Positions 1-4,648 of a DNA stretch of 5,081 nt are shown one piece after another. Below the pieces are notes generated by a model that saw nothing but the letters and a program-made list of their open reading frames with translations, made no database searches and was not told the DNA's origin. The translations under genes and the position numbers were made by a program. Where the stretch lies: contig CAZZEX010000184.1 in NCBI GenBank assembly GCA_964653285.1, forward strand, positions 1 to 5,081. The letters run 5' to 3'. The stretch's first letter is position 1. Each line of letters begins with the position of its first letter. The stretch comes from CAZZEX01 sp964653285 (GTDB lineage: Bacteria; Chloroflexota; Anaerolineae; B4-G1).

Positions 1-63
1 GTAGGCATTTCACCATCACCAACAGACCTGCCCCAACTTATTGAGATGATACAACTGAACTGA
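1..63 (+). CDS. C-terminal end of an upstream gene (partial)
   Basis: Frame 1 is open from the window edge to a TGA and encodes 20 residues ending in TDLPQLIEMIQLN. The other two forward frames give less protein-like sequence. The gene starts outside the window, so its family cannot be named. It lies on the same strand as the following genes, from which it is separated by about 220 bases holding two repeat copies. It could also be a chance open stretch, because only 20 codons are visible. Confidence 0.4.
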   Translation, partial: VGISPSPTDLPQLIEMIQLN

Positions 64-74
64 CTGTCCGCTCT

Positions 75-119
75 CCCCTCGACAGGCTCGGGGCAGGCTC
101 CTTCGTCCGGCTCAGGGTA
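75..119 (+). repeat. Two adjacent diverged copies of the interspersed repeat
   Basis: The first copy (75-98) reads CCCC then TCGACAGGCTCGGGGCAGG and C. It is directly followed by a second copy (99-119), TCCTTCGTCCGGCTCAGGGTA. Both match the core TTCGACAAGCTCAGGGCAGG seen elsewhere in the window, with several substitutions. The pair is intergenic, downstream of the partial first gene. This is the only place in the window where two copies lie back to back. Confidence 0.75.
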
Positions 120-159
120 GACCCTGCTGCCTATCAATACCATCACCACAGCCAGAGAG

Positions 160-231
160 ATGCTCGTCCCCTTGGCCCTCGTAGTCCTCCCTGAGCAAGA
201 GATCTACAGGATCGATTACGAGTGGCAGTGA
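160..231 (+). CDS. Possible small ORF or remnant, 23 codons
   Basis: An ATG preceded by AGAGAG opens a 23-residue frame, beginning MLVPLALVVL and ending IDYEWQ before TGA. The same frame is open back to a TAG inside the repeat pair (118-120), so it may be the tail of a disrupted gene and not a true small protein. It has a hydrophobic N-terminal half and a charged C-terminal half. No family is recognised. Apart from this and the repeat pair, I see nothing coding in the 64-287 interval. Confidence 0.2.
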   Translation: MLVPLALVVLPEQEIYRIDYEWQ

Positions 232-275
232 GAGAATTCGGGATCCGGAATCCCAACCCCCGAACCTATGAATAT

Positions 276-281
276 AGGGAG
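276..281 (+). promoter_or_regulatory. Shine-Dalgarno AGGGAG selecting the ATG at 288
   Basis: AGGGAG ends six bases before the ATG at 288, a suitable spacing. It is too close to the ATG at 282 and far downstream of the GTG at 222. The start at 288 is therefore preferred for the membrane-anchored protein. Confidence 0.6.
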
Positions 282-287
282 ATGACG

Positions 288-617
288 ATGAAAGAGCTTC
301 AACTTATCAGTGAGGACCGGCGGCGCGGGCGAGTGCGCTCAACCCGCCTGGCTCTCGTGGGTGGTGGTGTGATACTCGTCCTGGCCGTGGTGCTGATCGC
401 CTTCGGCATCCGGCGCATCCAGGCCGGGGGGCAGATGCGGCCCGTGGTCACGCCAACGGCAGCGACGGCGATCCGCCTACCGAGAATGCCGCGCAGGCGT
501 CGGAACCGACTTCTGCACCGGGAGGCTGTCCCACCGACCGTGGTGAATGGCGCCTGCTGCCATACAACCTTCCCGGCAACGACGCTACGCTCTACGCCAT
601 TGACCCGCCCTGCGTGA
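288..617 (+). pseudogene. N-terminal part of a frameshifted membrane-anchored protein
   Basis: From the ATG at 288 the product begins MKELQLISEDRRRGRVRSTR. A strongly hydrophobic segment follows at about residues 21-41 (LALVGGG to LIAFGI), then RRIQAGG. The arginine-rich N-terminus and single membrane span predict an N-in, C-out anchor. After roughly position 450-480 this frame turns into Arg/Pro-rich sequence of non-protein character and stops at 615-617. The protein-like sequence continues in the frame one base back: DGDPPTENAAQASEPTSAPG, then CPTDRGEWRLL, leading into the next entry. I therefore read this as the anchor exon of one gene covering 288-1129. The sequence is one base short (or two too long) somewhere in the low-complexity linker, about 425-480. 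A G6 run lies at 426-431. Sequencing error, real mutation or slippage cannot be separated from the sequence alone. Confidence 0.6.
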
Positions 618-1129
618 TGGAGCAGGTCGAGCGAGCGTTCCTGGAATACCTGGCTACCTACCGCGAGCACGGGCGAAACTGGACCGCCCAGGACCACGAA
701 CAGTTCTACTCCCCGGCCGGCTTCACCGCCCCGCTGAGCGGCGACACGGTGCACGAGTTGACCGAACCGCCGGCAATATCTTGCGTCGAGGAGGTCAACC
801 CGGACGGCACGCCGGCAGAGTACGACGTCCACGTCGTCTTCTATACTATCTCGGAGGACGGGCGGGTGGCCGACGTGCTGTACGTCGCCAGGCCGCGTGG
901 TGCGTACGTCACGCGCACCTACGACTGTGAGACGGGCGAGCTGACGAGCGAAGTCCCGAACGACGGGACACAGGCGTTTATGCTCTACCAGCCGCTGTTA
1001 TACGAGGGGGAGGGACGCTGGCGGCTGGGTCACCGGTACGATGGATATGAGTACATCCCGGCGGATCAGATCGCCCCGCAAGCCATGGTCGGCCTGATCC
1101 TGAATACCCAGGGCCGCAACGGGCCCTGA
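614..1129 (+). CDS. Extracytoplasmic domain of the membrane-anchored protein (3' part)
   Basis: The frame is protein-like from about 455 onward, and the GTG at 614 is only its first usable start codon. That start overlaps the TGA of the 5' fragment, so a gene finder would report it as a separate protein. The visible product has an amphipathic start (MEQVERAFLEYLATYREHG). It is followed by segments with an alternating beta-strand pattern (YDVHVVFYTI, VADVLYVARP, YVTRTYDCETG, WRLGHRYDGYEYI). This one-helix-then-strands order, on the outside of a single membrane anchor, is reminiscent of NTF2-like domains such as those of VirB8/TcpC-type conjugation proteins, but no diagnostic motif supports that and it is only a guess. 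Three cysteines (one upstream of the GTG in the same frame) fit an exported protein. The stop is followed two bases later by a repeat copy and then by the Cys-rich gene, suggesting one transcription unit. Confidence 0.65.
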   Translation: MMEQVERAFLEYLATYREHGRNWTAQDHEQFYSPAGFTAPLSGDTVHELTEPPAISCVEEVNPDGTPAEYDVHVVFYTISEDGRVADVLYVARPRGAYVTRTYDCETGELTSEVPNDGTQAFMLYQPLLYEGEGRWRLGHRYDGYEYIPADQIAPQAMVGLILNTQGRNGP

Positions 1130-1130
1130 T

Positions 1131-1155
1131 GCTTGTCCTGAGCGAAATCGAAGGA
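1131..1155 (-). repeat. Interspersed repeat copy, reverse orientation, 21-nt core
   Basis: On the minus strand this reads TCCTTCGATTTCGCTCAGG followed by ACAAGC, a 21-nt-core variant of the window's repeat. It fills most of the 36-base gap between the anchored protein and the Cys-rich exported protein. Its plus-strand end, GAAGGA, runs into the ribosome-binding region of the next gene. Confidence 0.8.
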
Positions 1156-1161
1156 GAGGTG
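1151..1161 (+). promoter_or_regulatory. Ribosome-binding region partly supplied by a repeat
   Basis: AAGGAG (1151-1156) and the overlapping GAGGTG (1156-1161) both precede the ATG at 1166, at spacings of nine and four bases. The AAGGA portion is the terminus of the reverse-oriented repeat copy. The site supports the ATG at 1166 as the start of the exported Cys-rich protein. Confidence 0.6.
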
Positions 1162-1165
1162 AGAA

Positions 1166-1918
1166 ATGACGAAACGCGCAAGTATCGTAGTATGGGGTGC
1201 AGTCGGAGTATGTGCGGCACTATTGCTGCTGGCGTCCACGTTCGGAGGGCGTGCCGTGGCTCGCCCCCTCGGGCAGGTCTGTGAACCACCGTGCTGGCTG
1301 GAGACCGATTGCCAGGTCGTGGGAAACGAGGTCCGCTGCCAGACTCACTGCACCTGCCCAGGTGGCGGGACGCCAGGAGTGACGCCAATCGGCACCCCGT
1401 TCCCGTGGACGCCGATGCCCTCGCCCACGCCGCCGCCAGGTGGAAACGTCGAGTGGTGTCTGCCCTACGAATGTGCTCCAGGGGAGACGCGGCTGTGGCT
1501 GGTCTGGTACCTCTACAATCTTCACATCTACCAGCCGGTACGCCCTCTCGAACCCTGCTGCGGCCCGTCCTGTCCCTTCGACAAGCTCAGGGCAGGCCCT
1601 GCGGGGAACCGACGGACGATCTCCAGCCGTGCCGGCCGGGGATCGATACGGAGTGCTCCGAGTGGGGAGCCACGGTTCAGGCCGGCCTCCCGGCCTGGTA
1701 CGCCGACCGGATTCCCTATCCCCGCGGTCTGGTCACGCTGGGCACGTCCTTCTGGACCAGCGACGCGGATGGCAATTTCGCCACCGACCTGCCCGTCACC
1801 GAGGTCTGGGGGAGTTCAGTGGACCCCGGGGGCGACGACTGCGACTGCTGTAGCGACGGCACGTGCGAGGACGACCCGCCCCCGGCAGGGACAATCTGCG
1901 AGTTCAGGCTGGGCTTGA
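1166..1918 (+). pseudogene. N-terminal part of an exported cysteine-rich protein, frameshifted by a repeat
   Basis: The product starts MTKRASIVVWG. It has a classical signal peptide: Lys-Arg at 3-4, a hydrophobic core at about 7-26, and a likely signal peptidase I site after AVA at residue 32. Next come Cys-dense sequence (CEPPCWLETDC, CQTHCTC), a Pro/Thr-rich linker (TPIGTPFPWTPMPSPTPPPGG, split here between 71 and 93) and a further Cys-rich stretch ending EPCCGPSCP. At that point, position 1574, a repeat copy begins. Downstream this frame becomes Arg/Pro/Ser-rich and loses protein character, although it stays open to 1918. The real continuation is in frame 1. If 23 bases are removed, the junction reads SCP-CGEPTDDLQPC and the whole gene would encode about 417 residues. 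The function is unknown; it is probably extracellular or surface-located and disulfide-stabilised. Confidence 0.7.
1574..1599 (+). repeat. Interspersed repeat copy, 20-nt core flanked by CCC, inside a gene
   Basis: CCC, then TTCGACAAGCTCAGGGCAGG, then CCC. This is the cleanest copy in the window. The flanking CCC triplets look like a short target duplication. Core plus one CCC is 23 nt, which changes the reading frame exactly where the coding character switches from frame 2 to frame 1. Confidence 0.9.
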
Positions 1919-2442
1919 GGGCCGAGCCGGGCAACGAGCCTCCGACCTGGGGCTGCGAGGACGGCGGAGGGGGCATCGGCTACCGCGTCTCCTGCCTGTG
2001 GAATCACTCCTCGGCGGGAAAGGAGTACCTGGGCAAAGGTTTGAGCTGCGAGGACCTGCCGGCCTTTGCCGTCCGGGCCTCCGTGCCCTACTGGTGGTCC
2101 TTTGGTCGGCAGTGGGAGCAGTGGGAGCAGATCGGGGAGGATTGCGAGTGCGTGTGCCACGGTGGGGCCGGAGATGACGAGTGTGGTGGTGAGCCGGGCC
2201 TGTGTATCGGCGAAGACGAGCACTGGGAATGGCATTGCGATCCGATCTATGGCTGGAGACATCATGGCCCAGACTGGGTGCTGCTCGACCTGCGCGACTA
2301 CGGCTATTCCATGCCCTTCATGCGCAACCCGCTGGTGCAACTGGCGCCGTATCGCGACTGCGGGCCTCATCCGGCAGGCGTGCTCTACGTCCCCTGCATC
2401 GAAGTACAGGGGGTCATCTCGAACCCGAAGGGCCCGCCCTGA
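1600..2442 (+). CDS. C-terminal part of the exported cysteine-rich protein
   Basis: This is frame 1 after the repeat, opening CGEPTDDLQPC and ending NPKGPP. The frame is open upstream as well, but the sequence before 1574 in this frame is a shadow of the signal-peptide frame. The part has many cysteines in close groups (CDCCSDGTC, CECVCHGG, CGGEPGLC), acidic glycine-rich stretches, and aromatic segments such as PYWWSFGRQWEQWEQ and HWEWHCDPIYGWRHHG. The motif-like stretch WYADRIPYPRGLVTLGTSFW lies near the start and suggests a beta-domain. I do not recognise a family. Clustered Cys and acidic residues could mean disulfide knots or calcium/metal binding, but this is inference. The TGA stop lies inside a reverse-oriented repeat copy, so the natural C-terminus may have been different. 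No start codon and ribosome site suit an independent product. Confidence 0.65.
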   Translation, partial: CGEPTDDLQPCRPGIDTECSEWGATVQAGLPAWYADRIPYPRGLVTLGTSFWTSDADGNFATDLPVTEVWGSSVDPGGDDCDCCSDGTCEDDPPPAGTICEFRLGLRAEPGNEPPTWGCEDGGGGIGYRVSCLWNHSSAGKEYLGKGLSCEDLPAFAVRASVPYWWSFGRQWEQWEQIGEDCECVCHGGAGDDECGGEPGLCIGEDEHWEWHCDPIYGWRHHGPDWVLLDLRDYGYSMPFMRNPLVQLAPYRDCGPHPAGVLYVPCIEVQGVISNPKGPP

Positions 2443-2456
2443 GCGGAGTTGAAGGG
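2430..2456 (-). repeat. Interspersed repeat copy, reverse orientation, 21-nt core flanked by GGG
   Basis: On the plus strand, GGG is followed by a 21-nt core (CCCGCCCTGAGCGG then AGTTGAA) and GGG. This is the reverse complement of the CCC-core-CCC structure of the other copies. The core's internal TGA is the stop codon of the Cys-rich gene, and its terminal GAAGGGAG resembles a Shine-Dalgarno sequence for the next gene. Confidence 0.8.
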
Positions 2457-2478
2457 AGCCTTGAGCTTGAGTATAGCG

Positions 2479-2757
2479 ATGTCGGACGCTGCCAAAACCA
2501 TCCTGACCGCCTACCTGGTCCTGGCCGCGGCGTGGGATCTCCGCACCAGGCGGGTGCCAAACTGGCTGACGCTGCCTCTGCTGGCAGGCGTGCTGACCTG
2601 GCGGCTGGCGCAGTTGGACTTCACGTTCGTGCCGTACTGGTGCGCGTGCCTGGTGGCCTGGCTGGTCAACTCCCTTCGGCAAGCTCAGGGCAGGCCCTGG
2701 GGACGGCGCGGGAGTTGCGCTGGCTGTTCTGGCTGTGGCTCAAAGGGCTCGTCCTGA
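2479..2757 (+). pseudogene. A24 prepilin-peptidase-like membrane protein, broken after its first half
   Basis: From the ATG at 2479 the product begins MSDAAKTILTAYLVLAAAWD, continues with LRTRRVPNWLTLPLLAGVL, and then WRLAQLDF. The block Asp-x5-Val/Ile-Pro-Asn-x-Leu-Thr after a first membrane span is the signature of the first catalytic aspartate of A24 aspartic peptidases, which process type IV prepilin and Tad pilin leaders at the inner membrane (CpaA/TadV/PilD). A second span (YWCACLVAWLV) follows. At 2672 a repeat copy intervenes, and the downstream frame (WGRRGSCAGCSG) is not native. The usual second motif, Gly-x-Gly-Asp-x-Lys, is not visible in any frame nearby. A TTG at 2467 lies eight bases after GAAGGGAG and is an alternative start. 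Probably non-functional as a peptidase. Confidence 0.6.
2672..2697 (+). repeat. Interspersed repeat copy, 20-nt core flanked by CCC, inside a gene
   Basis: CCC, then TTCGGCAAGCTCAGGGCAGG, then CCC. It has one substitution relative to the copy in the Cys-rich gene and identical flanks. Removing 23 nt joins VNS in frame 1 to LGTARELRWLFWL in frame 0, so this copy also coincides with a switch of coding frame. Confidence 0.9.
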
Positions 2758-3164
2758 TGCTACTCCTGGGACCTGCCAACGGTCTGCTCCTGAAGCTGGC
2801 CCACGTGGCGGCGGTGTCGGGGCTGGACGAGATCAGCAGTCTCTTCGGCGGAGTGGTCAAGTTCCTCACGGCAGCGGCGGTGCTGAGCGTGCTGCTCACG
2901 GTGGACTACGCCGTCATCAAGGGAGTCTTTGGCGCCATCGGGGAGATCGCGGGCAAGGCAAAGGCTACCGCGCAGCAGATCGTGGCGGGACTGGTGGCGC
3001 TGGGCGGGATCGTTCTCACCGGTGGGCTGGCCGGCCTGGGGACTTCGGCGAGCCCTTCGGCTTTGCTCAGGACAGGCTCAGTCGAGCCGCTGGGAGCGGA
3101 GGCGGCAGGAGGTACCGCCGTAATCCTACCCTGGACACCGTCATCCAGACCTTTCTTGAGCTAA
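2757..3164 (+). CDS. Hydrophobic polytopic membrane protein, possibly the 3' part of the preceding gene
   Basis: The ATG overlaps the previous stop as TGATG and has AAAGGG nine bases upstream, so separate translation is possible. However, the frame is already protein-like from 2698 (LGTARELRWLFWLWLKG), directly after the repeat, which suggests it originally continued the A24-like gene. The product has about three hydrophobic segments: residues 1-20, around FGGVVKFLTAAAVLSVLLTV, and QQIVAGLVALGGIVLTGGL. A charged loop with GEIAGKAKATAQQ precedes the last span. This could be a small inner-membrane component of a secretion or conjugation apparatus (VirB6/TrbL-like), but nothing diagnostic is seen. 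Its C-terminal tail contains another repeat copy read in frame (SPSALLRTG). The stop TAA overlaps the stop of the convergent toxin gene, so the native C-terminus may have been replaced. Confidence 0.5.
   Translation: MLLLGPANGLLLKLAHVAAVSGLDEISSLFGGVVKFLTAAAVLSVLLTVDYAVIKGVFGAIGEIAGKAKATAQQIVAGLVALGGIVLTGGLAGLGTSASPSALLRTGSVEPLGAEAAGGTAVILPWTPSSRPFLS
3053..3079 (+). repeat. Interspersed repeat copy, 21-nt core, in-frame
   Basis: CCC, then TTCGGCTTTGCTCAGGA followed by CAGG, then CTC. With a 21-nt core, the core plus one flanking triplet adds 24 nt, and the host reading frame remains open through it. It lies in the tail of the membrane protein, upstream of the toxin-antitoxin cassette. Confidence 0.75.
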
Positions 3165-3562
3165 GTGACTGTTGCGATCAGCTCAAGTTCCTCGATGGCT
3201 TCAAAGTCGGCGGGGTTATGGGTAACAAGCGGCATACGGTGTTGGAGGGCTGTAGCGGCTATCCAGGCATCCTGGGGAGAGATGGGGCGTCCAACAGCGC
3301 GACATCTGGCCCGAACCTCGCCCCACAAACGGCACAGGGCAATGTCGAAGGGCAAGACCGTGTAGTTCTGCAGGCTCGTTTCCAGTTGGCTCATTCGACG
3401 CGCCCCCCAGTTGTGAACGAAGGCCCATTGAAACAACTCGGCCACTGTCACAAACGAAATCGCCAGTGTCCGACCTCGTAAGTGGGGCGCGTAAGACCTG
3501 GCCCGGCTGTCTCCCTTGAGCAGAAATGAAACGATGTTGGTATTGAGCAGGACGACGTCCAT
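3161..3562 (-). CDS. vapC: VapC-family PIN-domain toxin with an altered catalytic residue
   Basis: 133 residues, a normal VapC length. VapC toxins are PIN-fold Mg/Mn-dependent ribonucleases that cleave tRNA or rRNA and are held inactive by VapB. Visible landmarks are MDVVLLNTNIVSFLLKGD at the N-terminus, VTVAEL with Glu42, SPQDAWIAATAL with Asp97, and VTHNPADF with Asp118. The family's first acidic residue belongs in LLDTN; here it is Asn7, read from the codon AAT. A single G-to-A transition would convert GAT to AAT. Loss of this metal ligand is expected to reduce or abolish nuclease activity, while antitoxin binding could remain. The ATG overlaps the antitoxin stop as TGATG, which is typical translational coupling and favours this start over the TTG one codon upstream. 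Family assignment is firm; activity is doubtful. Confidence 0.9.
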   Translation of the reverse strand: MDVVLLNTNIVSFLLKGDSRARSYAPHLRGRTLAISFVTVAELFQWAFVHNWGARRMSQLETSLQNYTVLPFDIALCRLWGEVRARCRAVGRPISPQDAWIAATALQHRMPLVTHNPADFEAIEELELIATVT

Positions 3563-3855
3563 CAAGCCCTCAAGCGGTCCTCACGCCGTTGCTGATAGGT
3601 GTACGCGATAAAGTCATCGGCGGACTCCTCCTCGGGCCAGAAGTCGGCCACCAGGTCTGCAATGTCTGTAACTGGCCGGGTCAATTGAGCCTGGACATGC
3701 TGCTCAAGTTTTTTTGGTTCCCAGAAGTCCGCTGCTGGCTGCGCCTGCTGATAGCTACGGTGTATGGATTGAGAAATGGTACTGATCAAATCCAACTGTT
3801 CTAGCAGTGACAGTTCCTGGACCGCATCAATTAAGGTTTGTACTCTTGTGGTCAT
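3562..3855 (-). CDS. vapB: VapB-type antitoxin
   Basis: 97 residues directly upstream of the toxin, overlapping it by one base. The N-terminal half (LIDAVQELSLLEQLDLISTI) is a helical, leucine-rich region likely used for dimerisation. The C-terminal half contains FWEPKKLEQHV, PVTDIADLVADFWPEEESAD and ends DDFIAYTYQQRREDRLRA. The acidic, aromatic DFWPEEES-DDF segment matches, from memory, antitoxins that accompany PIN toxins in Chloroflexota and cyanobacteria. That segment probably lies along the toxin's active-site groove. GAGGTG ends four bases before the ATG and supports this start. No ribbon-helix-helix or AbrB signature is obvious, so the DNA-binding mode is unclear. The operon is expected to be autoregulated, but no operator is identified. 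Confidence 0.8.
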   Translation of the reverse strand: MTTRVQTLIDAVQELSLLEQLDLISTISQSIHRSYQQAQPAADFWEPKKLEQHVQAQLTRPVTDIADLVADFWPEEESADDFIAYTYQQRREDRLRA

Positions 3856-3896
3856 TAGCCACCTCGTTTCTTAATCTGACTGCTGGGTGTGGGGGT

Positions 3897-3925
3897 ATTA
3901 TACGACAGGTCCACGCTATGGTCAA
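3897..3925 (-). promoter_or_regulatory. Sigma-70-type promoter of vapBC
   Basis: On the minus strand TTGACC (3925-3920) and a perfect TATAAT (3902-3897) are separated by exactly 17 bases. Transcription would begin about 30-35 bases upstream of the antitoxin ATG. It is the clearest promoter in the window, and the TATAAT is embedded in a small GTAT-T-ATAC dyad. Confidence 0.8.
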
Positions 3926-3984
3926 CGTTGTCTCAGCCTGCCGGCGTGCACATCCTCGCTGCCGTGGAATGGTGGCAGGTCTTA

Positions 3985-4013
3985 ATTATACTCATAACGT
4001 GACAATCGCACAA
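3985..4013 (-). promoter_or_regulatory. Possible second upstream promoter for vapBC
   Basis: On the minus strand TTGTGC (4013-4008) and TATAAT (3990-3985) are 17 bases apart. The -10 is perfect, but the -35 matches only four of six. It lies in an AT-richer patch between the vapBC promoter and the repeat at 4021. It may be a tandem promoter or a chance match. Confidence 0.35.
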
Positions 4014-4020
4014 ACAGGAG

Positions 4021-4038
4021 TCCTTCGGCAAGCTCAGG
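4021..4038 (+). repeat. Truncated interspersed repeat copy
   Basis: TCC then TTCGGCAAGCTCAGG, the first 15 bases of the 20-nt core, after which the sequence departs (TCACTGCG). It marks the boundary between the AT-richer DNA upstream of vapB and the GC-rich coding sequence that follows. Confidence 0.75.
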
Positions 4039-4144
4039 TCACTGCGCCCGCCGCTCCGCTTCCTCCACCACGACCGGGGCTGAGGCGGATACGGGCGCGT
4101 CGGCCACCCGGTCCGCGCTGGACGATCCCAGTTTCCTGAACCGG

Positions 4145-4600
4145 ATGTTGGCCATGTTGCGGATGGCCGGGCACGCCAACGTGTCCAGCCGCTCGCCGGT
4201 CGTCCGGGCCCTCTCAGGCGTGGCGCGGGGGGCAGGGGATGCCTTCGGCGAGCGGGGGCGACAGGTGGACCGGTCGCAACGGGAGGAGCAACGGCAGGCC
4301 GAACTGGAGACGGCCCGGACCGAGGCGCAGGAGCGCGCCTACCACCGGGGGTGGCAGGGGCTGCTGGATGCCAACGGTGTGTCTCCTGACGAGGAAGGCT
4401 TTGTGGACATAGCCCGCTCCCTCTCCCGCCTGGCGGATGAGTACGGGGGGCAGGCGGTGCGGGAGAGCGCTCCCGAGGTTGTCCAGGGTATGGTAGCGGC
4501 GCGGCGGTACGGCGGAATTCCACTGGCAGCCCAGGCCCAGGCGGCCGGGTTCTCCAGCCCGGCGGAGCACCTGGGCAGGCAGGTCGAGCAGCGCCTGTAG
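4145..4600 (+). CDS. Unrecognised hydrophilic protein with a predicted coiled coil, probably 5'-truncated
   Basis: From the first available ATG the product is 151 residues. It starts MLAMLRMAGHANVSSRSPVV and has a long charged helix at about 35-72 (RGRQVDRSQREEQRQAEL then ETARTEAQERAYHRG). The rest is Ala/Glu-rich and helical (FVDIARSLSRLADEYGG, VVQGMVAARRYGGIPLA). There is no signal peptide or membrane span. The frame is open upstream to 3998 and already looks like protein (TGAEADTGASATRSALDDPS, then FLNRM), with no ATG, GTG or TTG there and no good Shine-Dalgarno before the ATG. The original 5' end was therefore probably lost at the truncated repeat. The TAG stop is followed in the same frame by further protein-like sequence, so the C-terminus may also be artificial. 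No family recognised. Confidence 0.55.
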   Translation: MLAMLRMAGHANVSSRSPVVRALSGVARGAGDAFGERGRQVDRSQREEQRQAELETARTEAQERAYHRGWQGLLDANGVSPDEEGFVDIARSLSRLADEYGGQAVRESAPEVVQGMVAARRYGGIPLAAQAQAAGFSSPAEHLGRQVEQRL

Positions 4601-4648
4601 GCGCGGGGAGAGCGGCGAGGGGCACCTGCCTTCCCGCCAGGACAGGGG

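Noticed and set aside
235..247. Adjacent EcoRI-like GAATTC and BamHI-like GGATCC sites, suggesting vector sequence
   Set aside because: The two hexamers sit in otherwise unremarkable sequence and no other polylinker or vector sequence is present, so chance occurrence is sufficient.
299..832. Minus-strand open frame of 177 codons
   Set aside because: It lies opposite the membrane-anchored protein, which has a good Shine-Dalgarno, a membrane span and coherent strands. The antisense product is Arg/Val-rich without features.
1816..2682. Minus-strand open frame of 288 codons opposite the Cys-rich gene
   Set aside because: It is rich in Gln, Arg and Pro without domain character, and spans two genes and two repeats. 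The plus strand has a signal peptide, Cys clusters and the A24 motif.
2202..2697. Upstream extension of the frame that later encodes the polytopic membrane protein
   Set aside because: Before the repeat at 2672 this frame is a shadow of the Cys-rich and A24-like genes, with Arg/Ala/Gly-rich sequence. Coding character begins only at 2698.
3964..3992. Plus-strand promoter with -10 TATACT at 3987-3992
   Set aside because: The hexamer at the -35 distance (GTGGAA) matches the consensus poorly. The same AT-rich patch gives a better match on the minus strand.
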